NCBI GenBank assembly: GCA_027186245.1
Contig: CP114481.1
Span: 57,978,569-58,042,568, forward strand
Direction: 5' to 3'
DNA length: 64,000 nt
DNA from: Coriaria nepalensis
Taxonomy: Eukaryota > Streptophyta > Magnoliopsida > Cucurbitales > Coriariaceae
Position numbers and translations under genes: made by a program
The notes under the pieces: generated by a model
Database searches by the model: none
Told to the model about the DNA's origin: nothing
What the model saw: the letters and a program-made list of their open reading frames with translations, nothing else
Shown here: piece after piece, positions 31,706-42,629 of the stretch
Layout of the letters: each line of letters opens with the position of its first letter
Numbering within the stretch: position 1 is the first letter of the stretch

Positions 31706-33375
31706 ATGGGTCGGGAACATGCTAGTGTGCATGTGGAGCAGAAGCTGAATGGCGTCGTGGTGGCTCTAAGTGAAGTTTCTCCTGACAGAGTCCATGTCCT
31801 CCCCAAAATAGGAGAAGAAAGCCTCACTGCAAAGGACTATGAGGTGAAGGAATGTACTGAAGCAAACTCACCCGTTGACAAATATCAAGAGAAGCAAGAT
31901 GTTTTAGGTGTTAAGAGTACAAATCATGATGCTGGTTTGTTGGAGGAGAAAAATAATAAACACAGAGCTCCTAAGATAAGTGGATATGAAAATTCAAATT
32001 CTCCTGGGCCAAAATCTCCATTGAATATTAGAGGACACTATACTGTTCCTCAGCCGTTTTCTTTAGCGACCAAAAAACGTGCTCCTTGTGCCCATTCTGC
32101 GGGGAATGAGATGGTTGATTCTGGTTCAAATGGTTCTCCAAATGGTAATAACATGCAAAGTCCTGTTGTCAAAAAGAACACACAGGTATTAAGAAGAATT
32201 GTGGTGTTATTTTTTAGATACTTTCCTTTAGTTTAATGTCATCAAGGTGGTAGATTTATTTCTTTGCTTATTTTTCTATTGTTTTTAACAGCCAAGCTCA
32301 CCGCTTTCATCAAAGAAGTATGTGCATCCAGAATATTATAGGAAATATCATGACGAAGAAGATAATTGGTCTGTCGCCTCCTCGTATCCTCTTTGACAGT
32401 AATGTTTACATTTTGCTAGCTGTTTCTATTTCGTACATTCTTTTTATCATCTTCTTTTGGAGTTTCCTTAAGCCAATTTTTAGTACTGCAGCATCAGTAC
32501 GTACTGTTAAATCTAAGGTAACTGTTGGTGTTGCTCCAATGTTTAAGTCATCTGAACGTGCCGAAAGAAGGAGAGAGGTAACTGACTTTTCAGTTCATAC
32601 ATCTGTTACAAAATATTTTACAGTATGATCCATAGTTTTAGTTTTCTTTTCTCAGTTCTACAACAAGTTAGAGGAGAAACATCAAGCTTTGGAGGCCGAG
32701 AAATCCCAGTGTGAAGCAAGAACCAAGGTACCTATTTTACACTGGGGTGGGGGGGGAATATAATTTCTTAGAAGCCTCCCAATCTTTTTCAAATAAAAAT
32801 CATTTACATTGTGATGTCTGTAGGAGGAGCAAGAAGCTGCGATTAAGCAGCTTAGAAAGAGCTTGGTGATTAAAGCAAAACCAGTGCCTAGTTTCTACTA
32901 TGAGGGCCCACCACCTAAGGCTGAACTCAAGAAGGTGAGAGTGCAAAAGATCACTTTCTCCGTCCCTAATGGCTTTCTTTCCCTGAATTAGAGTCCTAAT
33001 AAATTTGTATTGTGTGATCAGCTGCCATTGACTAGGCCCAAGTCACCGGTTTTTCTCTCTCGGAGAAAGAGTTGTGGGGATGCTGTTAACTTGGTTGAAG
33101 AGAAGAAGGGGAAATGTACTCGGGCACAGCGCCATAGCCTTGGAGGTATCAAAGAAGAGTCCACTGCTTCCATATCCCCGAAAAATAAGGGCCCGAATAT
33201 TGGACTTGAACTCGGACGTGTTGGTAGTGGTGTGATTGGAAAAATGAAAGATCAAACAAAGAATGATAAAGACATAACTGCAAAAGTACCCAGGAAGAAG
33301 GATAGAGAGCTAACAGCAAAAGTAGCCCCAAATATAGCTGAGCAGAGAAGTAACATCGATATCATTGTTCAGTAG
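31706..33375 (+). CDS. WDL: WVD2-like (WDL) TPX2-domain microtubule-associated protein
   Basis: WVD2-like proteins bind and bundle cortical microtubules through a TPX2 C-terminal domain and shape anisotropic cell growth. Six coding exons (31706-32185, 32292-32383, 32484-32577, 32656-32727, 32824-32934, 33022-33375) give 400 residues. The N-terminal half is Ser/Lys-rich and low in structure. The segment [14 protein letters not shown] then [15 protein letters not shown] precedes the TPX2 domain at about residues 210-295: [47 protein letters not shown] and [11 protein letters not shown], with the family KLEEK motif. The C-terminus is basic ([14 protein letters not shown]). Intron 2 (32384-32483) has U12-type signals. 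A leader intron likely lies in the 5' UTR. Confidence 0.92.
32384..32483 (+). other. Probable U12-type intron in the WVD2-like gene
   Basis: This 100-nt intron begins GTATCCTCTT and contains TTCCTTAAG, matching the U12 branch consensus TTCCTTRAY at eight of nine positions, 13 nt before the terminal TAG. Only this splice joins the conserved NWSVASS and [11 protein letters not shown] segments. Confidence 0.82.
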
Positions 33376-34264
33376 TGAACTTGTGTTTTGTTTCTTTTTT
33401 CCTCTCTAATTTGATGCGGGAATGAAGTGTTCGTCTCTTTTCTATTTTTAGATTTGGTTAGTTTCTCTAAATGGGACAATTATTTGTGATAGGAAAAATT
33501 ACTTGTTTTCTTCCCTGTGTTTTGTTTCAGTTGAAAAATGACTTGTGCTCTTAAGTGGATCGTTGTTGATGTGAACTGTATATGTTCTGTAAGTCAATTT
33601 GGTTTTGGTGCTGATCCCATTGTCTTCATATAGAAACAGATAGTGAGTTATTACTGACGGTTGTTCTATGACTGGGTTGTTGTGTTGTTAACTGCTTGTT
33701 TTTCTGTCTTTTATTTATTTATTTATTTTATTTTAATAACAAAAATAGGTTTTTTTAAATGCATTGGCATCGATCTGTATCTTGCTCGTTACGAGCCATG
33801 ATTCGTTATTATATATGAAAAATAAAATAAAATAAATTACGTGATTAATTACTCAACTTAGAAACAAACTAAACAACAAAAAGCGAGCTAAAAATTGGCA
33901 ATACACCCTGCGAAAAACTAAGGTGGTCGTTTTATGACAGTTACAAACGAATGGTGGAGCTCCCTCCTTTCCTCCCCCATTAAAATCTCTTCCAAACTCT
34001 TCTATCTCGAGCCCGTCGGGCTGGTCATGCTGATATTTAGCTACTATTTTCATTTAAATTATATAAGACCCCTAAAAAAATAAAAGGAAGAAAAAGATAA
34101 GATCTATTGGATTAATCCTCCCTTTACATCTCCCCTGTCCCCAAGCGGCGCTCCTCCTCAGGGCTGGGCTTGCCGGGGCAGCTACAGCCACTACACACAC
34201 CATTCATCATCAGTCTCTTTCATTCAATTAATCCCTTAATCGTAGTTAGATGATTAATTAAATT
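33376..34264. other. Intergenic
   Basis: WVD2-like 3' UTR followed by the promoter of the DUF1685 gene. It holds a short (ATTT)n tract near 33710-33730. Nothing else was recognised. Confidence 0.55.
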
Positions 34265-34938
34265 ATGGAGGAAGAGCAAAATGCGGCCATACAAAAGTTG
34301 GCATCACCACCATCATCATCATCATTATCATCAGACGAGGAGCTGCAACGGATGTCGTTGGTCCCACCACCACTGAAGACCACAAAACGGTTTTCGAGAC
34401 AACTATCAATGTGTGAGACCTCACGAGACGTTGCATGGGAGAAGAGGCGGCGCCAGATTCTGATGCAGGAGAGGAAGCGTAATGGGATTAACCACATTGA
34501 AACAGATTATATAACAGACGAGGATTTGCATGAGCTTAAAGGGTGCATAGAGCTTGGGTTTGGTTTCAATGAAGAGGAGGGTCAGAAATTGTGCAACACT
34601 TTGCCTGCTCTTGACCTTTATTTTGCAGTAAACAGGCAACTTTCCCCTACCCCAGTCTCCACCCCACAGAGCCGCCACTCCACCTCATCACTCGGAGGAA
34701 GGTCTTCTTCGTTTGACAGCCCCAGGAGTGACCCTGGTTCATGGAAGATTCTTAGCCCTGGTGAGATTGATTTCTTATTCCTTCAACATAGATATCAGAA
34801 CATAAGGCCAATGCAATGTCTCTTTGACAAATAGATAGACTTTACAATCAATGTACAGGTGACGATCCACAACTGGTAAAGACAAAGTTGAGACATTGGG
34901 CGCAGGCTGTGGCTTGTTCACTAATGCAGTCCATATGA
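34265..34938 (+). CDS. DUF1685 family protein
   Basis: This plant-specific protein has the DUF1685 domain, whose biochemical role is unknown. Two exons (34265-34760, 34859-34938) give 191 residues. The N-terminus is acidic and Ser-rich (PPSSSSLSSDEELQRM). The core reads SWEKRRR-like (DVAWEKRRRQILMQERKR), then TDEDLHELKGCIELGFGFNE, LCNTLPALDLYFAVNRQLS, and a Ser-rich linker. Exon 2 supplies the conserved tail DDPQLVKTKLRHWAQAVACS ending LMQSI. Intron 1 falls in the Gly codon before DDPQ. Without splicing, the frame would run on to a stop at 34832 and lose the conserved tail. The domain call is firm; the function is not known. Confidence 0.9.
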
Positions 34939-35735
34939 CGTTTATGTGTTGGATGGGATTGTACAGAGAAAGAGAGAAGATGGTATCTGACAAGTAGGAG
35001 TTGGCTAAAGCTTGGTTAGGGTTATACTCAACAAGAAAACTGCTGCTCCTGCTATTAGTATCATACAATCATGATGATCACAAATTTTCCAAAAGAAAGA
35101 AATTGGCGGGGGTGGTTTCCATAAAATCCAGGGATTTTTAATTAACTCTATTTTTTTAAAATATATTTTTCAGCTAGAGAAAAGAAATTCATGGGCATTG
35201 AAAAGAACCCTAGTTAGAGGGTTTTCTTAATTGTGCTTTTGAATTCTTAACACTTTCCTCTTCTTCTTTTTCTTTGTGTATTTTGTAACTCTCATAAGAA
35301 AAAGAAGAAGAGATCGGTTACAGTTCCAGTTGTCCACATAGGATGAAGTTTCATACACATACCATTGAAAAAGCAGATTTGTAATCTAATTGGTCACATT
35401 TGCTGGTTTTCCCCTAAGAGCCATAAGGCCTTTTTTTGAAAGAAAATCAAATTGAGGATATGCATTTCAACAAAGAAGCATGTATCTTGATGATTTAGCT
35501 AAGTTACTTCTCTTTACCTTTTCTTGAATGATCTTCAATTAACTACTATGTAGCTAACAGCACACAAATAAGAAAATGTATTTGAGCAAACAACTTTTCA
35601 TAACATCTGAAAATGGTCAATGGATCGAAAGAGATACTTTTTGAGTTGGGAAAATCACAACATCATCAAAATTAAAAGCAGAAGTCTAATGATTGAGCAA
35701 AGAAAGATATTAAGACTCATCTGCAGTCGGAGGCA
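34939..35735. other. Intergenic between convergent genes
   Basis: 3' flanks of the DUF1685 and prefoldin 4 genes. AT-rich with poly-purine runs; nothing else was recognised. Confidence 0.5.
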
Positions 35736-36468
35736 TTACTCTTCCTCTAGATTGATGGAGTCTTTGAACTTGCCGTATAAGATTTTCTTCAGTTCAGCCA
35801 TTTGTGCAAGTATAGTCTCCTTTTCTTCCTCGAGTTTGTCCAAGTTCTTGGCCGTCTCTTCTTGCAATTTTTCGATCCTGCTCTCTACTTCTTCCTTGGG
35901 GATGTGCGTGAAAACCTCTCCTAGTTGGAAACGGACCACCTCCTCGTCCGTCAGAATTAACTCGTTGCTTGCATCCTCCAGATTATCTTTAGTTTCCTGA
36001 GGAAAAAGATCAAACTATTAGAGCTAATAAAAAACACGTCGAATCCGAATTATTCAAATAGCTAAAATCATGAGTGAAAATTAAGAAGATTTCACGCAGA
36101 GTTTCAATCTCAGTTGCTTCCAATCTCTAATTATATCAGGCAAAATAAATGAACTGCAAGTAATTTTTTTCAGAGATAAGCAAAAAGAAGCTAAAACTCA
36201 CCTTAGCGATCTTGATCTCGTCTTCAAGATCGTGCATTCGGTTATTCAATCTTCCGAACTTGTTGATATTCTGTTGGTCCTCCCATGTCACTTCCGTATC
36301 AGATCCTCCACTCTTTTTTTTGCGCCAAAATTTCAACCATCATCGTCGTCAGTAAAATCAAAGTAAAAGGCTTTAAAAATGCACATCAAGATCATACTTC
36401 TTCTAAAGCTCAATCATGAGAATCATTAGGGCCTTAGAGAGGATTTGATCGAATTTTACCTGCTGCAT
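35736..36468 (-). CDS. PFD4: Prefoldin subunit 4
   Basis: Prefoldin is a hexameric jellyfish-shaped chaperone that hands unfolded actin and tubulin to CCT. Subunit 4 is a beta-class subunit. Three exons, 36468-36460, 36312-36202 and 35996-35736, give 126 residues, close to the usual 129 or so. The first exon codes only for Met-Gln-Gln. The second holds [20 protein letters not shown] and the start of the first helix. The third continues [20 protein letters not shown] through the beta hairpins into the second coiled-coil helix ([20 protein letters not shown]) and ends KDSINLEEE. The exon 2 acceptor follows a run of A and not pyrimidines, so that border could shift by one to three codons. The remaining borders are strong. 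Confidence 0.92.
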
Positions 36469-36891
36469 GATTTATCCTCAAACACAGACACAGCTCTCTC
36501 AGTGCGAAATGTAGACGACGAAGCGAGAGTCTTCACTCTGACGTATCTTCCCTCTGGCCTATCTTTGGGCCGCACAATTTGGGTCCCTTTGGGCCTATTC
36601 CATCAGTTTCGTAGGTTGGGCCTTTGCACGTTTGGTAACGCAAAAATGAAAACAGTATTTTTATATGGTATCAAGTTTAATTTAATGGAAAAATAAATTA
36701 ATCTAAAGAAGCGACATGGGATCAAACGAACAACGACCCGAGTTGGTATACAAACATGAGTAACGGAACGAGCAAACGAACAACGACCCGAGTTGGTATA
36801 CAAGCATGTAAGGGATTCAAAGGAACATGTAATAAAATTTATAGGAAAGGAAAAAAAGAAGAGAACACATTGGGTGAAAGAGGTATAGATA
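36469..36891. other. Intergenic, contains a 34-bp direct repeat
   Basis: PFD4 promoter and DRIP 3' flank. A stretch around GAACAACGACCCGAGTTGGT is repeated in direct orientation at about 36727-36752 and 36779-36804. Confidence 0.7.
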
Positions 36892-39747
36892 TCAAGGGGT
36901 CTGGACTTTTCGACAATAGGAGAGAACCATCACAAACTCTTTAGCCGAAGACCCGACAGAAGCCGGGACTTTCTTAGCCGTTGAGCCTGTTCGAAACCAG
37001 AGATCGATTATGTTCTGTAGCTGCAATGTCGGAAGCACCCTTTGCCCTCGACACATTATTTCCACCTGTTGAAATAAAGAGATTACCTTACAACAAGGGA
37101 ATGAAAAACAGTATATAAATATTAAATAACAGATTGTAATACAGATGAACTCACCTCAGCTTCATTTGGAAGATCGAGTTTCTTGACAAGGTACTTTTGG
37201 ATAAATGAGACGGGCATTTTTCCGTCCCTGCAATAGAGGAAATGGACAATACCTCAATTTCTAAAAGGTCGGGATTACTTTATAACCACTTGTTGAATTA
37301 AATGGAGCCTAAGACTGTAAAATCCAAACAGATTGTACTCATAAGCTTATTCTTCTTATACCGAGCTGAAACGAAGAAACTCTAGAGGAAAATTAATCGG
37401 ATCGAAGAAAACTCACATTATTCTCAAGTAACGTGCCGATATCTGTGGCAAGGAAACATCGCCTCTCCTGGAACATTTACTAAAAAAGAGTAAGGAAGAT
37501 GAAATGTGCAAGCGAAAAGAAAGAGACCATATACTGAATTGATCTTACATCATTTGTTTAGCACATTACCTGTCTTCGGAAGCAACTAAGGAGAACCAAA
37601 TTGGATTATTTCTTCGACTGCCCTTAACAGCAGAAGCATCTAGCATGGCTTGTGCTGTAGGGAAAAGCTCCCGGAGACCAGCTCCCTTATTACTGCCAGC
37701 TGTACGCATCCTTCTACGTTTCACAGGGCCCACAACCAATGTCCTTTTATTATTATTATTCCCATCCTTCATTTTCAGAACATTTCCGTGCTCCTTATTT
37801 TTGGTCTTGGGCATATACAACCGGCTGTCTGGAAAACCAGCCGATTCTGTTTTCTGTTTGGTTTCAGGAGTATCGAGATCACCATCAAGAGCATTGGACG
37901 GCTCTGATTTCACGTGAGACGTCCCCTGTGAATTCGACTTGGAGGATTTTGTTCGGTTAGCAGCTTCAACAAGACAGTTTAATGGGGTCCACAGATCAGT
38001 TTTCCCTTCTGTGATTTCTAAATTTTTATTCTCCGTGCCTTTATTATTACTCAGTCTTGGATCATTAGAAGAAGGGTGGTGGATCCCAGATGAATCCTGC
38101 CTTCTATATCGAGGGATTTTGTTGAGAGAATCCGGTGAGCTTGAGCTCATTTTACAATCTTCTCCAGAATCTTGTTCTTCTTCTTTCTTAAGCGGTTGAT
38201 CAATTCCAAAGGTACATCCTCTTAAAGCAGCGGCTTTTCGAGCAACTGCCCGAGATCGCATTCCAGTCAGACCGGACTGGGTGGGCACTTTAGGGGTGCT
38301 AACCACTAAGGAAGAGAGTGATCTCTCCTTCCTTTTAACTGGTGATGCAATAGAAGGTGAAACCAAAACCTCTGGGGCATTGATTTTTCTCCTCTTTAGA
38401 GGGAAAATTTTGGCCCTTATGTCTTGCAGGTTATGGTCCGGCCTTCATACAAAAAAAAATAAAATGAGATAGTGAGTTGTCATGTCTCAGAAACATATTA
38501 CTCAAGTCAAATGAACTTATATGATATGTATGAAACAAGCGTTTAAGATTGCACATATGATGAATGCATTGATACCCAATCTTTCACTATAGGGAGAAGA
38601 GGGGGAACAAATGAGAAAACTTTACTGTATCATGCATCACCCCAAATGCTGTAAAGAAAAGGTCGCTCGTAAAAACCGGAATATAATTTTAACGACACAA
38701 AGATAAAAGGGAGATCCAGAATGTTCAACGAATAACAGACATCGGACTTGTTACCTTAGTTTCTCAACAGGGAGACAACCTAGATCGATGTTGCAAACAG
38801 GACAACAATCCACCTCCTCGTCTGAGAGCTTCTCATAAATGCAGTTCCTGCAAACTGTTCCCAGACCAAGATTGTAAGAAACAGGAGTATGTATTGTAGT
38901 GACAACAAATCAGTCACACATTCACATCCCTTATATAGAAACATACATATATATATATATGTGAGTTACACAGTTCTTATATAAAAACCAAACAAAATAA
39001 AAGGAAGTAGAAGAATGAATGAATGAGCACTGCTTCACTTCTTCTACCCAAAACATGCAGTCTTTTCCTCTGAGATTTCCAACAGGTTTTGGCTATAAAT
39101 ATGTCCTTGGTCTTTATAGTAGTTCCCACAAGCAAAACACAAACAAGTCTGAAACAAGGGAAGCTCAATTTTCTTTGCTTATTCGATCAAGCGCAAAGAA
39201 ATTTCAGACAGAAAAACAGAAATGAAATAATCAACCAAGCATAGAATAGTTATGTCGATTAAAAAAGTCAAAGGTGAAGTAAGACGCTATTCCTCATTAG
39301 GCTATGAGCATTGTAGATTATAACAAAACTGAAGGGTCTAATTATCAAGATTAATTGGGAAATCAAACATACATCAAGATTGCCATGTATATCAACGAGT
39401 ATCGATCAACAAACAGAAAACAACCGATCCAGCGATTGCTGGCCAATGCGAAACAAGAAAACCTGCCCCCGCCACATTAACAATCACGAATTGCATAGTA
39501 GATTAAAAGGAAGAACAACGCAGATCGTTAAAATGAAAAAAAAGAACAAAAACAAGCAGGATCCATGTGAAAGAAACAGCAGAAGAAAAAGGCGTCATGC
39601 GAAGAGGAAGAGAAGGCGGGAGAGGAACTTACACGTGTGAAGGCAGAGAGAAATAGTGGTAGCTTCCTTCAAGAGCTTATTGCAAAGAGGGCACGTCATG
39701 CATGCTTCAACTATCTCCCTCTTCACTTTCACCACCCGGCTCGCCAT
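36892..39747 (-). CDS. DRIP: DRIP-type RING E3 ubiquitin ligase (DREB2A-interacting protein)
   Basis: DRIP proteins are nuclear C3HC4 RING ligases that ubiquitinate the drought factor DREB2A. Six exons (39747-39633, 38854-38755, 38442-37570, 37467-37417, 37227-37155, 37065-36892) give 461 residues. The RING at residues 19-59 has Cys19, Cys22, Cys35, His37, Cys40, Cys43, Cys56 and Cys59, split by intron 1 inside CLHTFCRNC. EKLRPDHNLQDIRAKIFPLKRRK follows, then a long Ser/Lys-rich middle with basic clusters (KRRRMR) suited to nuclear import. The C-terminal exons form a ubiquitin-like RAWUL domain (LPQISARYLRI, PVSFIQKYLVKKLDLPNEAE, VEIMCRGQRV). The same RING plus RAWUL order occurs in Polycomb RING proteins. 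The 5' flank has a (CT)n tract at 40070-40091. Confidence 0.93.
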
Positions 39748-40631
39748 CTCTCCCGCGCTCTCTCTCGGCTATGTAAACACTATGTAAGCCGCATTCAAGA
39801 AATCAAGCGAAGGAAGGCGGAGGAAGATATGAAGGGGGAAGGATCGAGGCGGAATATCGGACGTGATAGGAAAAGAGGGTGTGGATCTGAGACGGGAAGA
39901 GGGAGAAGAGTAGTAATAGGTTTCGTCTGCAGAGACGAATTTCAGAGATGGGTTGGGATTATTTGCCGGGAAATTTACGTGGGGTTGGGTCGATTTCGGA
40001 CAAGGAAGCGTGAGATTAGAGGCTTTCGACCAAATAGCTCCCCATGAAAGACACCAAACAGCAACAAGACTCTCTCTCTCTCTCTCTCTCTTCTCTGTGC
40101 GTGATAACACCCCTTACTTCGAGGTTGAGTTTGAAGGTTAACTAGTTTCACTCACCGCTCTTCTCCGCCCCCTTTATTTTCGTGTCTTTTTTATTTATTT
40201 ATTATTTTTTAAATTAATTAGTAAATTAATTTACCGACTAATTATTTAGAAAGTTAACTAGTTTCATTTACTGACTATTTATATTTATTTAATTTTTTGA
40301 GTAGCACTCGCACGCCTTTGATTTTACTGTTACAGACTATATATTATATATACATTAATATAGTATGTAACGCTGATAAGGTGATTGATAATGGACATCT
40401 ATGATAATATATGTTACCCTAATATTACCTAATTAGTGTCGTCATTAATTAATTAATTTCCTTTTTTGTTAGGTGTTAGTATTTATGGTAAGTGAAACCC
40501 ACGCTCAATTTAATGCAAAAAATCTAGTGAAAATTAGGCACCAAAAGTTAGTTGATTAGTTTTGTCATACAATATTAATTAACGTTATTTTATTTTATTT
40601 TATTTTATTTTATTAGTATTCATAGTTATTT
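39748..40631. other. DRIP promoter and PR4 3' flank
   Basis: Includes (CT)n at about 40070-40091 and a (TATTT)n run at about 40588-40612. The purine-rich part next to 39748 is probably the DRIP 5' UTR. No gene was recognised. Confidence 0.5.
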
Positions 40632-41326
40632 TCAGTCTCCACAGTTAACAAACTGGTAGTTCACAGTTAGGTGACCTTGAGCATACCCTCTTCCATCAGT
40701 ATCCAACTGCTTGAACACAGCATCGTCCAAATCCAGCCCTCCGTTGCTGCACTGATCTACGATCCTCACCGTCGCTTGCGCCCCCGTTCCCGCGTTAGTA
40801 ACCTGTAGTACGTACGTATCGTTCGATGTCGCCGCCGCGTTACTAATTTGATAATAATCTCAAAACTTTTTTTAGATGAAAAATACAAATTAATCCTTAC
40901 CTTCAAGCACTTGCCACAAGAGTCTCTGCCGCGGGGGCCGACGGGCCCACAGAAGGCGGTCCAACCGTACTTACTCCGCCATGACAAGGGCTTAGTTCCA
41001 TCCCATGTTGAGCAATAAGCACTTACAGCATATAAGTCCCAGTTATGTTGTTGAGGGTTGTAGAAGTGATAAGTAGCTCTCACATTGGAAGCACTTTCTC
41101 CACTACCACTGCCGCCGCCACCGACACCGCCAGACTTACAGTTGCTTTGGCACTGTTTGGAAGGTGAACAATAGTCATCAGTGGTGCCACAGAAACCATA
41201 TTGGCTACAACAGAGGTTGTTAGCACAGGTTTTGCCGCCAGCTTGTCGGCCGCATTGCTGGGCGGTGGCAGCAGATGCCAAAAGGGATAATATCAATACG
41301 AAGCAGTGGCTTATGAGCTTTCCCAT
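40632..41326 (-). CDS. PR4: Hevein-like pathogenesis-related protein 4 (class I PR-4)
   Basis: Secreted defence protein combining a chitin-binding hevein domain with a Barwin domain; relatives bind chitin and show RNase or antifungal activity. Two exons (41326-40901, 40802-40632) give 198 residues. Residues 1-22 are a signal peptide ([19 protein letters not shown]), with the mature protein starting QQCG. The hevein domain at about residues 23-65 has the eight-Cys pattern ([32 protein letters not shown]). A Gly/Ser hinge (about 66-78) leads to Barwin ([69 protein letters not shown]). The absence of a long C-terminal extension suggests apoplastic secretion. (TA)n lies about 55-70 bp upstream. 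Confidence 0.96.
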
Positions 41327-42141
41327 TTTTGGTTAACTTAGAATTTATTATGGAGATTGAGAATGCATGCACCTCCTATATATATATATATATAGTGATA
41401 GAGCCGTAATGAAAATTTCATTGTAAAATAACGCTCTTGAATGATTCGTTTTAACGTTTTGGCCGAACAGATGACTCATATGATCAATGACTTCACCAGT
41501 TGACTTGCTGAACGGAGGTGGTCTCGTCAACAAAGGCAGCTAAAAATTTTGAGATCAGAAATTTTTCCATAATATATATTTTTTCTAATTAATATTACTA
41601 TATATTTATTAATTCAAAATACGAGTTGTATACGAGAATTAAAAATAGGTTGTGCCGCTGCGGTCATAGCCAGTTTGGCAAAAACGAAAAAGTCTTGGAT
41701 CAGTAATGAAGGCCATTTACAATGGGCCAATTCGAGACTATTGTGGTCCAACTTTCTAATGCCATTGGGCTGGTTTCGAACATGACCGTACGCACTACTT
41801 TCGGCAGCCCAATGAACAAACTCTAATTGATAGTTTAAATATATAAATATTTTATTTATTTAATTATTTTTTGTTAACAACATACCAAATCCCACGAAGA
41901 TCCTATGCATGTGACTCCAGTCAATTCCACCTTGTACCGTTGTGTGTATGTTTTTTATTATTATTTTATTTAATATTTAATTTAATAAATTATAAAACAC
42001 ACCTAATAAATAACAAAAGGAACATGGTCCATGTGTACTGTCGCACTGATTCCTCCCACCTCATCGCCTTGGTCTATGGATCAAACCAAGTATGTACGTG
42101 TTTTTATATACATATCAGCATTTTCTGTATTTATCTTATTA

Positions 42142-42143
<2 letters not shown>

Positions 42144-42189
<46 letters not shown>
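42144..42189. repeat. (ATT)n microsatellite
   Basis: About 15 uninterrupted ATT triplets, roughly 100 bp from a longer complementary AAT block. Confidence 0.93.
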
Positions 42190-42190
<1 letters not shown>

Positions 42191-42285
42191 GTCACAAACA
42201 TATAACTTCCCTAACAATAGCGATGAATATAATTTACTAACATCTCTCTCTCACTCAAATATTTATAATAACGTACCAAAAATAA

Positions 42286-42374
<89 letters not shown>
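42286..42374. repeat. (AAT)n microsatellite
   Basis: About 30 uninterrupted AAT triplets, complementary to the ATT block at 42144-42189. Confidence 0.95.
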
Positions 42375-42377
<3 letters not shown>

Positions 42378-42629
42378 TGATACATAGAAAGTACACATTC
42401 AAACTCCCTGCTCCAGTATCCATGCATGCATGCATGCATGTGGATACATAGATCGAGCCGGTTTGCTTTAGTTTGATGCATTTTCATACATACATACATA
42501 TACATTATATCTGCTAGAAATCAATCAACAAGGGTTGTATATATATTGATCGATCATCTCGACAAAAATCAAAAATCAAAAATCAAAAGGAAAAATAAAA
42601 AAGATCAAGCACATAGTCATAGCACTTGT

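Larger units (their letters stand above)
41327..42629. other. Intergenic with paired triplet repeats
   Basis: PR4 promoter and Aux/IAA 3' flank, very AT-rich. It contains (TA)n at about 41378-41394, (ATT)n and (AAT)n blocks described separately, and (CATG)n at about 42421-42440. No gene was recognised. Confidence 0.55.

Noticed and set aside
42211..42505. Open frames rich in Ile or Tyr on the minus strand
   Set aside because: They are the AAT triplet block read in different frames.
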